A stretch of DNA of 48,065 nt, taken from NCBI GenBank assembly GCA_945887835.1, contig CAMCZQ010000005.1:1-48065 (forward strand), in the 5' to 3' direction. A program made the translations under genes and the position numbers. Under the pieces are notes generated by a model. That model worked only from the letters and a program-made list of their open reading frames with translations. It was not told the origin of the DNA and ran no database searches. The stretch comes from Bordetella parapertussis (lineage in GTDB: Bacteria; Pseudomonadota; Gammaproteobacteria; Burkholderiales; Burkholderiaceae_B). This document shows, one piece after another, positions 16,238-25,156 of this stretch (positions are counted from its first letter, which is position 1; each line of letters begins with the position of its first letter).

Positions 16238-17215
16238 ATGACACGCATTGTGACGGTAGGTGCAGCACAACTGGGCCCGATCGCGTTAAGCGATACTCGC
16301 GCGCAAGTGGTCAATCGCATGATTGATTTGATGCAACAGGCCAAAGGCTGTGGCTGTGATGTGTTGGTGTTTCCTGAACTGGCGCTCACCACGTTTTTTC
16401 CGCGTTGGTATTTTGACAAGCAAGACGAACTCGATGCTTTTTTTGAAACCGCCATGCCAGGGCCTGAGACCCAACGCCTGTTTGATACCGCAAAGGCGTT
16501 GCAAATTGGCTTCTATTTGGGATATGCCGAACTGGTACACGAAGACGGACGAGTGCGGCACTTCAACACAGCGATCACTGTCGATAAAACCGGAACAATT
16601 ATTTCAAAATATCGAAAAATCCATTTGCCAGGCCATGAAGAGCACGAGCCTTGGCGTCGTTTTCAACACCTTGAAAAACGTTATTTTGAAACTGGCAATC
16701 TTGGCTTTACTGCTTTTCAAGCGAATTGGGGTGCCAACAAAAAAGGCGTCTTTGGCATGGCAATCTGCAATGATCGTCGATGGTCTGAAACGTACCGCAT
16801 CTTAGGCCTTCAAGCCGCTGAGATGATTTTTATCGGATACAACACACCGGTGCATAATCCGCCGGCACCCGAGCACGATGCGTTATCAAATTTTCACAAC
16901 GAACTCGTCATGCAATCAGGCGCGTATCAAAACGGCACCTGGGTAGTGGGTGTTGCAAAAGCGGGCCTCGAAGAAGGTGTCGAACAGATTGGTAATTCGA
17001 TTATCGTTGCGCCCTCGGGCGAGATCGCTGCCGCTTGCACAACCTTAGGTGACGAATTGGCGATTGCGCGTTGCGATCTTGATTTGTGTCACTCGTATAA
17101 GAACACGACCTTTAACTTTGCCCGCCATCGTCAGCCCGAGCAATATCGCTTGATCGTCGAACGCAAGGGGGCGATTGCCCCTTCTGCATTACCAAGCGGC
17201 AGCGAGCAAGTTTAG
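16238..17215 (+). CDS. N-carbamoyl-D-amino-acid hydrolase (nitrilase superfamily)
   Basis: Carbon-nitrogen hydrolase, 325 residues, that would split N-carbamoyl-D-amino acids into D-amino acid, CO2 and ammonia. The catalytic Glu-Lys-Cys triad is E47 (VFPELALTTFFPRW), K127 (KYRKIHLPG) and C177 (MAICNDRRW); E47 and K127 fall at the same numbers as in characterised D-carbamoylases, and the C-terminal RHRQPEQY is also typical. An AGGAAAA ribosome site precedes the ATG. It is the last gene of the dpaL operon; its 3' end overlaps the convergent alcohol dehydrogenase by 27 bp. Confidence 0.9.
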   Translation: MTRIVTVGAAQLGPIALSDTRAQVVNRMIDLMQQAKGCGCDVLVFPELALTTFFPRWYFDKQDELDAFFETAMPGPETQRLFDTAKALQIGFYLGYAELVHEDGRVRHFNTAITVDKTGTIISKYRKIHLPGHEEHEPWRRFQHLEKRYFETGNLGFTAFQANWGANKKGVFGMAICNDRRWSETYRILGLQAAEMIFIGYNTPVHNPPAPEHDALSNFHNELVMQSGAYQNGTWVVGVAKAGLEEGVEQIGNSIIVAPSGEIAAACTTLGDELAIARCDLDLCHSYKNTTFNFARHRQPEQYRLIVERKGAIAPSALPSGSEQV

Positions 17216-18316
17216 ATAGTCGCTTTCGGTCAGCGTACGCGGATTAGTCTTGTGGGCGTTATCGACTAGCGACGCCTGCGTCAAAGATTGAAAACTATCT
17301 TGCTGAACGCCAAGTTCTTTTAGGCCTGAGGGCAGGCCTAAGTTTCGATTGAGCTGCAAAAACAATTGAACTAAATCGGTATCGGCTGCCAAGCCCATGG
17401 CGCGACACAACAACGGCAACTTGTCTTGAAGAACTGACGCGTTGATTGCTAGCACATGCGGCAACATAATGGCATTGAGTGTGCCATGGTGATAACCCAA
17501 CGCACCGAGTGAGTGCGATACCGAGTGCACTGCACCTAGACCCTTTTGAAAGCATACCGCGCCTTCAAGCGCACCCATCATCATGTGCCAACGCGCATCA
17601 GCGTCGCTCCCATCCGCCACGGCTCGTTCAATATGTTGATACAAACGCGTCAGACCATCGAGGGCGATCGCATCAATTGGCGGATTCACTAGGGGCGAGC
17701 AAAATGTTTCAACACAATGCGAAAGTGCATCCATACCAGTCGCTGCGGTCATATATTTTGGTAAAGACACCGTCAATTCGGGATCACAGATTGCCACGCT
17801 CACAATCGTTGGACACCCAACACCCGCTTTAATACCGTTATTAAAAATGATGACTGCTGAACGGCCCACTTCGCTACCGCTACCAGAGGTGGTCGGCATC
17901 AAAATCAAGGGTGGCGGATTCACAATGGGGCGCGGGGAAGCATTGCGATTACAATATTCCCATAACGGTGCAGGGTCACCGCATAAGACCGCAATCGCCT
18001 TGGCCAAATCAAGGGTTGCACCGCCCCCAATGCCAATGATTCCATCACAATTATTGGTCTGATAGGCAGTCAGACCCGCCACAGCGGCATCCTCGGTCGG
18101 GTTCGGTGGTGTCTGATCAAAGATCACGGCTTCGTGCATCCCCGAAAGGGTTTCAGTCGCCTGATCGAATACCCCAGCCGTCCTCACCCCCTTATCGGTG
18201 ACAAACAAAGGTCTGTTCATGCCTAACTGAGTGCTTTCAAGCACTAACTGCTTGCGTTCGCCGTGACCGAAGTGTACTTTCGTGTTGAATGACAGAATCG
18301 CCACGTGCTGCTCCAA
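17189..18316 (-). CDS. Iron-containing alcohol dehydrogenase family protein
   Basis: Group III (Fe-dependent) alcohol dehydrogenase fold, 375 residues, NAD(P)-dependent oxidation or reduction in the cytoplasm. The nucleotide-binding GIGGGATLDLAKA is present, with GSGSEVGRSAVI, GMDALSHCVETFCSP and HSLGALGYHHGTLNAIMLPHVL carrying the expected His/Asp metal ligands. Maleylacetate reductases share the fold, so the substrate is open. It is the last gene of a nine-gene minus-strand operon and begins 3 nt after the Bug protein gene stop. The C-terminal 27 nt overlap the convergent carbamoylase. Confidence 0.88.
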   Translation of the reverse strand: MEQHVAILSFNTKVHFGHGERKQLVLESTQLGMNRPLFVTDKGVRTAGVFDQATETLSGMHEAVIFDQTPPNPTEDAAVAGLTAYQTNNCDGIIGIGGGATLDLAKAIAVLCGDPAPLWEYCNRNASPRPIVNPPPLILMPTTSGSGSEVGRSAVIIFNNGIKAGVGCPTIVSVAICDPELTVSLPKYMTAATGMDALSHCVETFCSPLVNPPIDAIALDGLTRLYQHIERAVADGSDADARWHMMMGALEGAVCFQKGLGAVHSVSHSLGALGYHHGTLNAIMLPHVLAINASVLQDKLPLLCRAMGLAADTDLVQLFLQLNRNLGLPSGLKELGVQQDSFQSLTQASLVDNAHKTNPRTLTESDYLNLLAAAW

Positions 18317-18319
18317 ACA

Positions 18320-19315
18320 TTAATCCGACTTAGCTCCAGACGCGCGTGCCACAACACCCCAGCGATCTGTCTCTTTCTTTAAGAATTCGCCAAAAGCTTT
18401 AGGTGACGATTGCACAAACGGCTCGACACCGACTTTGCGCATGGATTCAACCAAGTCAGGCGAATTGGCTGCACGAACGAGAGCCGCATATAACTTGTCG
18501 ACGATTGGCTGAGGTATTTTTGCAGGTCCCATCACGCCAAACCAGTTGAACGCCAAAATCTCAGGAAAACCCTGCTCAACCGAAGTCAAGGTATTGGGTA
18601 GCAAAACTGCTCGCTGTGTGTTGGTGATCGCGACCGCTCTTAAGCGACCGTCTTGCACGAGCGGGTACAGCGGAGGCAAGTCGACAATAATGCCGTCAAC
18701 GTGCGCACCCAATAAGTCAGCGATGGCTGGCCCCGCGCCCTTATAGGGCACATGAATGATGTCGCCACTACCGGCCGCAGTACGCAACAGTTCGATTGCC
18801 AAGTGTGGCAGGCCACCACTACCCGAAGACGAAATGGTGACACGACGTGTTTTTGATAAATCGATCAACTCTTTTAACGATTTGGCCGGCACAGAGGGAT
18901 GAAGCGCCAGCAGCTCTGGTGTTTGCGCAACGGTGGTGATTCCGACCAAATCTGTCAAGGTGTTAAACGAGATTTTAGGGAACGTGTGTGGACTAATCAC
19001 CAAGGGGCTCGCACTCGCAATGGTAATCGTGTAACCATCGGGTGCCGCTTTGGCCACAAAATCGGTACCAATCAAACCATTACTGCCTGACTTATTCACA
19101 ACGACAACCGATTGACCCAAGATCTCAGTGAGCTTCGGGGCAAACAATCGCGCAACAATGTCATTTGATCCCCCTGGTGGGAAACCCACGATTAAGGAGA
19201 TCGATTTGTTGGGATAGTCTTGGGCTTGAGCCAACCCGCCGAGCACGGACAAGGAAGCGAACAACACCGCAGCGCTTTTAAAAATATGAGTGATACGTTT
19301 CAAAGAAATTTTCAT
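18320..19315 (-). CDS. Bug/TctC-family periplasmic solute-binding protein (copy 1)
   Basis: Periplasmic receptor of the tripartite tricarboxylate family, 331 residues. A signal peptide ends AQA at about residue 31, and the mature protein begins DYPNKSISLIVGFPPGGSNDIVAR, whose glycine-rich loop binds carboxylates in this fold. Later blocks, SSGSGGLPHLAIELL and HVPYKGAGPAIADLLG, are characteristic. No TctA or TctB membrane gene is in the window, so it either uses a distant permease or acts as a sensor, as is common for Bug proteins in Bordetella-like genomes. Ligand unknown. Confidence 0.9.
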   Translation of the reverse strand: MKISLKRITHIFKSAAVLFASLSVLGGLAQAQDYPNKSISLIVGFPPGGSNDIVARLFAPKLTEILGQSVVVVNKSGSNGLIGTDFVAKAAPDGYTITIASASPLVISPHTFPKISFNTLTDLVGITTVAQTPELLALHPSVPAKSLKELIDLSKTRRVTISSSGSGGLPHLAIELLRTAAGSGDIIHVPYKGAGPAIADLLGAHVDGIIVDLPPLYPLVQDGRLRAVAITNTQRAVLLPNTLTSVEQGFPEILAFNWFGVMGPAKIPQPIVDKLYAALVRAANSPDLVESMRKVGVEPFVQSSPKAFGEFLKKETDRWGVVARASGAKSD

Positions 19316-19357
19316 AGCACACCTCGAAAAAAAATTAAGTAACGGAGCGGACGCAAA

Positions 19358-20170
19358 TCAATAGGGAATCGGCTCAAGGTCAAGCCGCATGGCTATACCC
19401 GATAGAGCTTCTGAAACAGAGGGATAGCGATGCACCACCAACGGATCATGCCCAGGCACTACATGGCACGGTGACTGCGCCAAGGCCACCAAGCGTTCGT
19501 AGCCTTCGATGGCCTCACCCAAGTGATAGACCAGATGAAAGCACCGCTTTTGCTCAAAATGCTCGTAGTAATGGCTGGCGTCTGACGCGAGCACCACCCA
19601 ACCTCGAGCGGTGTGAACACGCACCACTTGCATGCCAGCAGTGTGTCCGCCAATTTTATGCACACTAATACCCGGCGCAATCGTCGCATCGCCTTGGTGA
19701 AAAATGACGCGATCCTTGTAAACCAACCGGATCATGCCGGCTACGTGATCCACCTCAAAAGCACGACTGAACTGCTCGCAGCACATTAGGCGACCTGTCG
19801 CAAACGCCATCTCAGCCTCTTGCAGATGAAATTTAGCAATCGGAAACTCATCAAACGTACCCACATGATCGTTATGCAAATGCGTGATCACGATTTCAGC
19901 GATGTCTTTGGTGTCGATGCCGAGCAGTTTCAACGCATCTGCTGGTCGCCGTAACAAGGTACGGTTGCGCTTATCGGCCATATCCTGATTGAAGCCCGTA
20001 TCAACCAACACTAAGCGTTGACCATCGCGTATCACCCAGAGGTAATAATCCATCGGCATTGGCACATCGTGGGGATCGCCCCCCACGAAATGATCAGGTC
20101 TGCGACCCTCTCGGGTTGCATACTTTAGGGCGATGACCTCATAACACGGTAAATCTGTTTGATTCGTCAT
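19358..20170 (-). CDS. Metallo-beta-lactamase-fold hydrolase, lactonase-like (copy 1)
   Basis: 270-residue enzyme of the AttM/AiiA-like branch of the metallo-beta-lactamase superfamily. The zinc motif is THLHNDHVG at residues 96-104; later ligands are GGHTAGM, ASDASHYYEH and VPGHDP. The branch includes N-acyl-homoserine and other lactonases, but the operon suggests opening of a lactone or cleavage of an ester in a catabolic route rather than quorum quenching. It is clearly related to the copy at 25157-25981 (same opening block GGDPHD-PMPMDY), pointing to duplication within the operon. No signal peptide. Confidence 0.87.
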   Translation of the reverse strand: MTNQTDLPCYEVIALKYATREGRRPDHFVGGDPHDVPMPMDYYLWVIRDGQRLVLVDTGFNQDMADKRNRTLLRRPADALKLLGIDTKDIAEIVITHLHNDHVGTFDEFPIAKFHLQEAEMAFATGRLMCCEQFSRAFEVDHVAGMIRLVYKDRVIFHQGDATIAPGISVHKIGGHTAGMQVVRVHTARGWVVLASDASHYYEHFEQKRCFHLVYHLGEAIEGYERLVALAQSPCHVVPGHDPLVVHRYPSVSEALSGIAMRLDLEPIPY

Positions 20171-20203
20171 GATTGTTCAATCACCAAAGCAGCGGTTTGC
20201 TCA

Positions 20204-21574
20204 TTAAACACCAAGCTTGGAGGTGAGCTTCATCAGTTCACCCACAAGCTGGCAGTTTTCGATTGAAGCCACAGCGGCAGCGATTTCACCCGCACGCTTA
20301 GCGCCCAAGACAGGGATCACAAGGCTATCAAACTTGCCACGCAATTCGTCATCACTCATTGAGTTTTGAATAGACCCTTTAGGATAATCAATCTGCGACA
20401 CAAATTTTGAACCATCATCCATCACCATCGTCATCAAACATGACACGCCGCGCGGCAGCGAATCATCGACGGTAATGTTGACTAGATCAGTCAAGCGGAT
20501 CAATTCAGCTTCGCCCAAGCGTGTATCGTTATATTGAGCAAACAGCGCCTGACCATCTAGTAAGGCCACAGCCACTGAGTAAGGCAAACTCACTTGCGCT
20601 TCATGATAGGTCTGGGGACGTTTGTTTTGATGATAAAGCGCCCAATCCGAATGACGCGCCATTTCAATCGCCTTGATGCGTTTTAAATCGGGCGCGTGCT
20701 TGCGCCGAATTTCAAGCGCGCAGTCAATCGCGTTATGAATGGGGCGCGCGCATGAGTAAGGCTTAAATTCAATATCAAGTTGATAGGGTTGTGCAAAATC
20801 TTTGACCAACTGTGAAGGATCGCTTTTATCTGTGAAGGCCGCTAAAAAGCCGCGCTCGCCTTCAAAAATCGTTGCTGCGCCGGTAAAACCAAGGCCCGCC
20901 ATCGTGGCAGCCGTCACGCCATTACGCGCCGCGGGGCCCGGATTAAAACGCTTTTGCATTGAGGGGCCGTACATCTCCATCAAGCCAGACGCTGACGCGC
21001 CCGCCATCCCAAGGGCCGAGACCATTTGCTCTGCCGACAAGCCCTGTAATTTTGCAGCCGCAATCGTTGCACCGAAGACCCCGGTTGTTGGCGTGGTGTG
21101 AAACCCACGGTTACGCAACGACGAGTTTGCGGCTTTGCTCAAGCGCTCCATCATTTCGCAGCCAGCGGCCAACGCCGTCAACAGGTCTTTGCCACTTGCA
21201 CCCACTTGCTCGGCCGTGGCTAACGCTGAGGAATACACAGGCGGGCTGAAGTGAAACAGAGCCAGCACATCGATGTCGTCAAGCTCGATGCTGTGTGAAG
21301 AAATTGCATTGGCGAAGGCCGCCTGCATGGCGGGGACGCGAGCATCACCACCAATCAACGTTGACTCGGCATGTCCGCCGGTGACAGCAGCAAACTTACG
21401 GGCAACCTGACCACTTTCACTTTGGCTACCCGAGATGGCGACACCCAAATAATCAAGCAATAAACGCTTGACTGATTTTTTGGTCGCCTCGGTCAAATGC
21501 CCATAGTCAAATTTTTTGAAATGTGCGGCTAATTGATCGGCCAAAGTATTCGAAGAAGCTGAAGTGTGTTTCAT
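20204..21574 (-). CDS. MmgE/PrpD-family protein (copy 1)
   Basis: 456 residues of the MmgE/PrpD family, whose characterised members are 2-methylcitrate dehydratase, cis-aconitate decarboxylase and related (de)hydratases/decarboxylases. Family blocks are LLLDYLGVAISG, AFANAISSHSIELDDID, GFHTTPTTGVFGATIAAAKL and KPYSCARPIHNAID. No methylcitrate synthase or methylisocitrate lyase of the propionate pathway sits beside it, so PrpD itself is unlikely. It follows another family member in the operon, with a heptanucleotide repeat in between. Substrate unknown. Confidence 0.88.
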   Translation of the reverse strand: MKHTSASSNTLADQLAAHFKKFDYGHLTEATKKSVKRLLLDYLGVAISGSQSESGQVARKFAAVTGGHAESTLIGGDARVPAMQAAFANAISSHSIELDDIDVLALFHFSPPVYSSALATAEQVGASGKDLLTALAAGCEMMERLSKAANSSLRNRGFHTTPTTGVFGATIAAAKLQGLSAEQMVSALGMAGASASGLMEMYGPSMQKRFNPGPAARNGVTAATMAGLGFTGAATIFEGERGFLAAFTDKSDPSQLVKDFAQPYQLDIEFKPYSCARPIHNAIDCALEIRRKHAPDLKRIKAIEMARHSDWALYHQNKRPQTYHEAQVSLPYSVAVALLDGQALFAQYNDTRLGEAELIRLTDLVNITVDDSLPRGVSCLMTMVMDDGSKFVSQIDYPKGSIQNSMSDDELRGKFDSLVIPVLGAKRAGEIAAAVASIENCQLVGELMKLTSKLGV

Positions 21575-21603
21575 TTTATTTCAGGACATGCCTGCTCAAA
21601 GAT

Positions 21604-21645
21604 TAGAAGTTAGAAGCTAAAAGATAAAAGATAAAAGATAAAAAT
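21604..21645. repeat. Six tandem 7-bp units in an operon spacer
   Basis: Heptamers read TAGAAGT, TAGAAGC, TAAAAGA, TAAAAGA, TAAAAGA, TAAAAAT. They occupy most of the 70-bp gap between the two MmgE/PrpD genes and touch the stop codon of the upstream gene. The three central copies are identical. Copy number changes would alter spacing but not a reading frame. Confidence 0.85.
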
Positions 21646-23048
21646 TAAACGTTACGCGCAGCGGCTAAAAGATTAAAAAGCTCAGCGGTATCGTCTAGGC
21701 GCTCTAATTGCGCGATCAACGCAATCGTGCGGTCGATATTCTTGGCGCTCAAGCATGACTCGACAACGTTACGAAACTTATAAACCACATCCTCGTGCGA
21801 CAAGGGATTTTCAGGGCTGCCGCGTCGATTGAGAATCTCGTGCTGAAAGCTGCGACCATCGCGCGTGATGATCTTCACGCGAGCAGCGTGCCGATAGGCG
21901 GCCCCCATGGCTTCGATGTCTCGATCAATACTCGCTTCAATGCGAGTAATGAAATCCAAAATCTTAGGGTCTGCGAGGCGATTTTCAGCATATTGAGCAA
22001 CAAACGCCTTGCCATCAAAGCCAATCACAGCAATGCCATAAAACAAATTCATTTGTGCAGCGGTTACCCCTTGGGCTTTATATTCCCACGCACAATGCGT
22101 GTAGGTCATTGGACTCATCCCGATTTCAACTTTACTCAAGTCATCGGGCGTTAACTGATGCGTGTTGAGCAAATAGGCGAAAGCATCCAACGCCGAGTGG
22201 ATGCTCGTCACGCAGGCATGCGGCTTGTATCCCACCTTGCCCGTTTCCCACACCACGCCAAGATCTTCGGTCAGGCGACTTGCATTAGGCTTATCAGAGT
22301 ATGAGCTGAGGTATCCGCCGTAGCCAGCCTCTAGTACGTCACTAATTCCGGTGAAATCGCGTTGTGCAAGGTATGCAGAATAGACACCACTTTGTGCCGC
22401 ACGACCGGAATGAAAGCGTTTCACCATGGCACCCTCTTGGGCCGCCATCAAACCACCGGCTTGTGAACCGACAATTCCGAGCGCGTGTTGCATGCGGAGG
22501 GCATTGAGTTTAAGCATCTTGGCTGCAGAGGCTGCAGCAACAAACGCCCCCGAGGTACCCTGCGGATGAAAGCCCCTGAAGAACAAGCCCATGGTCGCTG
22601 CATTGCCAACACGCGTCCCAATCTCATAGCCAGTGGTCATCGCGGTCAATAGAGTTTTACCACTCGCGCCACCCGCCTGTTCGGCCAGCGCCACCACCAC
22701 AGGCGTGGCAATCGAACCAGCATGAACAATTGATTCTTTATGAATGTCGTCGAGCTCAAACGCGTGGCCCGCCGTTGCATTCACCAACACCGCACCAGCC
22801 ACTGAGGTTTTTTTACCAGTACCAAAAATCGAAGCTACTGGGCGAGCATCCTCAGCTTCGATCATGGCTTGAACGCGCTGGGTCCAAGGCAAAGTTGCCC
22901 CAAATAAACAACAACCAACGCTGTCTAAAAAACTGGTCTTCATGCGGTCAATCACTTCCGCTGGTATCGCTGTGTACTCAATGCCGGCAGCAAACTCTGC
23001 GAGTTTTTGCGTGGCACCGGGTAATAAGGATTGAGGGTGGCTATCCAT
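21645..23048 (-). CDS. MmgE/PrpD-family protein (copy 2)
   Basis: 467-residue MmgE/PrpD-family protein. Diagnostic stretches are FLDSVGCCLFGA, NATAGHAFELDDIHKES, GFHPQGTSGAFVAAASAAK and KPHACVTSIHSALDA. It is distinct from the downstream copy (different lengths and many substitutions), so the pair may form a heteromer or act on successive intermediates. The first two Bug genes precede it and the second MmgE/PrpD gene follows. Substrate not predictable; family assignment is firm. Confidence 0.88.
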   Translation of the reverse strand: MDSHPQSLLPGATQKLAEFAAGIEYTAIPAEVIDRMKTSFLDSVGCCLFGATLPWTQRVQAMIEAEDARPVASIFGTGKKTSVAGAVLVNATAGHAFELDDIHKESIVHAGSIATPVVVALAEQAGGASGKTLLTAMTTGYEIGTRVGNAATMGLFFRGFHPQGTSGAFVAAASAAKMLKLNALRMQHALGIVGSQAGGLMAAQEGAMVKRFHSGRAAQSGVYSAYLAQRDFTGISDVLEAGYGGYLSSYSDKPNASRLTEDLGVVWETGKVGYKPHACVTSIHSALDAFAYLLNTHQLTPDDLSKVEIGMSPMTYTHCAWEYKAQGVTAAQMNLFYGIAVIGFDGKAFVAQYAENRLADPKILDFITRIEASIDRDIEAMGAAYRHAARVKIITRDGRSFQHEILNRRGSPENPLSHEDVVYKFRNVVESCLSAKNIDRTIALIAQLERLDDTAELFNLLAAARNV

Positions 23049-23113
23049 AGTCTCGTTTTGAATCGTTGAAAAATAAAAATGAAAAACGTCTTAGTTCTTA
23101 AAATAAATTCGAA

Positions 23114-24079
23114 CTACTCTGCCTTAAGCCCAGCTTGCTTCACAATTGCGCTCCACTTCGTGACTTCCGCTGCAACCAACGCCCCCCAGGCCTCGGGCGT
23201 GTTGGACCCACTCACCGGATCAAAGCCCACATCAACCATCTGTTTTATAAAAATAGAATCTTTAACAATTGCAACGATCTCGCGATTCAAGCGGCCAATA
23301 ATGGGCTTAGGTGTTGCGGCCGGCGCATACACGCCACTCCATTGCAAGGTTTGAAAACCGGTCACGCCCGCTTCGGCAATCGTTGGGAACTCAGGCAAAG
23401 AGTTTGAGCGACGATCATCACCGATACCCAACACTCGCAAAGAGCCGGCTCGTACATGCGGCAGAGGTGCTGCCGCACCGCTCATCGACAACTCAACCTG
23501 CCCCCCCAATAAGTCGTTGAGCATCGGACCAGAGCCGCGATACGGCACATGCACGATATCTGTTTTAGTCAGTATTTTGAAAAGCTCCATGGGTAAGGCG
23601 TTAGCGTTTGAACTCGCGCCGTAAGAGAGTTTTCCTGGATGCGCTTGCGCATAGTCAATGAGTTGCTGTACAGACTGAATCGGCACCTTGGCATTGACAA
23701 GCAATAACACCTGTTGGTTAGCCGTTTGTGCAATGGGTGCCAAATCGCGCACAGAGTTGTACGCCATTTTTTTACCAAAGGCCACGTTATAGGCTTGGCT
23801 TGTTCCATCGATGAGCAAGGTATAACCATCGGGTGAGGCCTTAGCGACAACATCAGTGCCGATACTGCCGTCAGACCCTGGGCGGTTTTCGATGACGACC
23901 GACACCCCCAAAGAGTCAGACAGCCGTCGGCCTAGCATGCGCCCTAAAATATCAGTACCCCCACCCGGCGTGTAAGGCACCACCAGTTTGATGGACTTAG
24001 TCGGCCAAGCAGCCTCTTGGGCTTGCCCCGGCAGACAGACCAAACAGACCACAAGGGCCATGAATATTTTAAGACTCAT
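23114..24079 (-). CDS. Bug/TctC-family periplasmic solute-binding protein (copy 2)
   Basis: 321 residues from the ATG at 24079, chosen because it opens a standard signal peptide (MSLKIFMALVVCLVCLPGQAQ); the frame is open further to a TTG. The mature start WPTKSIKLVVPYTPGGGTDILGR has the Bug glycine-rich ligand loop, and YGASSNANALPMELFK and HVPYRGSGPMLNDLLGG match the later ligand segments. It directly follows another Bug gene (gap 47 nt). Two Bug proteins in a row suggest either two related ligands or one sensor and one carrier. No TctAB partner in the window. Confidence 0.9.
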   Translation of the reverse strand: MSLKIFMALVVCLVCLPGQAQEAAWPTKSIKLVVPYTPGGGTDILGRMLGRRLSDSLGVSVVIENRPGSDGSIGTDVVAKASPDGYTLLIDGTSQAYNVAFGKKMAYNSVRDLAPIAQTANQQVLLLVNAKVPIQSVQQLIDYAQAHPGKLSYGASSNANALPMELFKILTKTDIVHVPYRGSGPMLNDLLGGQVELSMSGAAAPLPHVRAGSLRVLGIGDDRRSNSLPEFPTIAEAGVTGFQTLQWSGVYAPAATPKPIIGRLNREIVAIVKDSIFIKQMVDVGFDPVSGSNTPEAWGALVAAEVTKWSAIVKQAGLKAE

Positions 24080-24126
24080 ACGTTGTTGAATCTCATAGGC
24101 GAGGCGAGGCGCATCTATCAACTCGC

Positions 24127-25092
24127 TTACTCAATCACCGTGCCAGACGCCTTAATCAGGGCCGCCCATTTTTTGTATTCTGCATCTAGAAACGCTTTGG
24201 CTTTAGCTGAATCACCATTAATGATGTTCACCCCCGCGGCTTGAACTTTGTCGCGAAGATCTGGCATTTGCAATACCTTTGCCAGTTGCGTTTGCATAAA
24301 AGACACCACATTCGCTGGCAGATTTGCAGGCCCCAGCACCATGTACCAGGTGGTTGAGGCGTAACCTTTGACGCCGGCTTCTTCAATCGTAGGCATATCC
24401 TTCGCGATCGTCGAGCGTGTGACGCCTGTCTGACCCAAGGCAATCACGCGGCCATCGCGCACGTAAGGCATGCTTTCAGAAATCGGCAACATCGTCACAT
24501 CGACTTCGCCCGACATCACGTCGATCAAGGCGGGACCACCACCGCGGTAAGGAATATGCAAATATTGCATGCCCGTCATATGACGCAAAACGTCCATCGC
24601 CAAATGCGATGAGCTGCCGTTGCCAGAACTCGCAAAGCGAATGGCGTCTGGCTTCGTCTTGCCCATCGCAACCAAGTCATTGACCGACTTGATCGGCAAC
24701 TTAGCATTTGCCAACAAAACTAAAGGCGCTTCGCCAATCAAGGCAATGGGCGTGAAATCTTCAATCTTGAAATTAACTTTTTTATACAAGCTTGGGTTAA
24801 TCGCAATACCAGGCGTACTAAACAGCAGCGTGTAACCATCGGGCTTAGCCGAAGCCGTTGCGGCAAAAGCGATATTGCCCCCTGCCCCTGTTCGATTTTC
24901 AACGACGAACTGTTTGCCCGTGACATCACTGAGTTTTTGCATGACCAAGCGGCCAACGATATCAGCACTGCCGCCAGCTGGAAAGCCAACGAACACTTGC
25001 ACCGAGCGCGCGGGATAGTCTTGCGCAGACACGGGCGCCAAAAAACTTAAACAAAACAGCGCCGCAACCGAGAGAAAAGTAGAACGTTTCAT
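24127..25092 (-). CDS. Bug/TctC-family periplasmic solute-binding protein (copy 3)
   Basis: 321 residues with signal peptide ending VSAQ at about 24 and mature start DYPARSVQVFVGFPAGGSADIVGR. FASSGNGSSSHLAMDVLR and HIPYRGGGPALIDVMSG are the usual ligand-binding blocks. An AGAGGCG ribosome site precedes the ATG. It lies between the lactonase-like gene and Bug copy 2; this Bug-hydrolase pairing mirrors the pairing at 18320-20170, consistent with duplication of a two-gene module. Ligand unknown. Confidence 0.9.
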   Translation of the reverse strand: MKRSTFLSVAALFCLSFLAPVSAQDYPARSVQVFVGFPAGGSADIVGRLVMQKLSDVTGKQFVVENRTGAGGNIAFAATASAKPDGYTLLFSTPGIAINPSLYKKVNFKIEDFTPIALIGEAPLVLLANAKLPIKSVNDLVAMGKTKPDAIRFASSGNGSSSHLAMDVLRHMTGMQYLHIPYRGGGPALIDVMSGEVDVTMLPISESMPYVRDGRVIALGQTGVTRSTIAKDMPTIEEAGVKGYASTTWYMVLGPANLPANVVSFMQTQLAKVLQMPDLRDKVQAAGVNIINGDSAKAKAFLDAEYKKWAALIKASGTVIE

Positions 25093-25107
25093 GGTACGCC
25101 TCTTTAA

Positions 25108-25155
25108 TAGTTGAATATTTCAGTAGTTGAATATTTAAATAGTTGAATCTGATTA
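25108..25155. repeat. Three 16-bp tandem units in an operon spacer
   Basis: Units start at 25108, 25124 and 25140, each beginning TAGTTGAAT; the first two share TAGTTGAATATTT. They sit in the 64-bp gap between the hydrolase gene and Bug copy 3, just upstream of the latter's ribosome site on the minus strand. Confidence 0.8.
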
Positions 25156-25156
25156 A

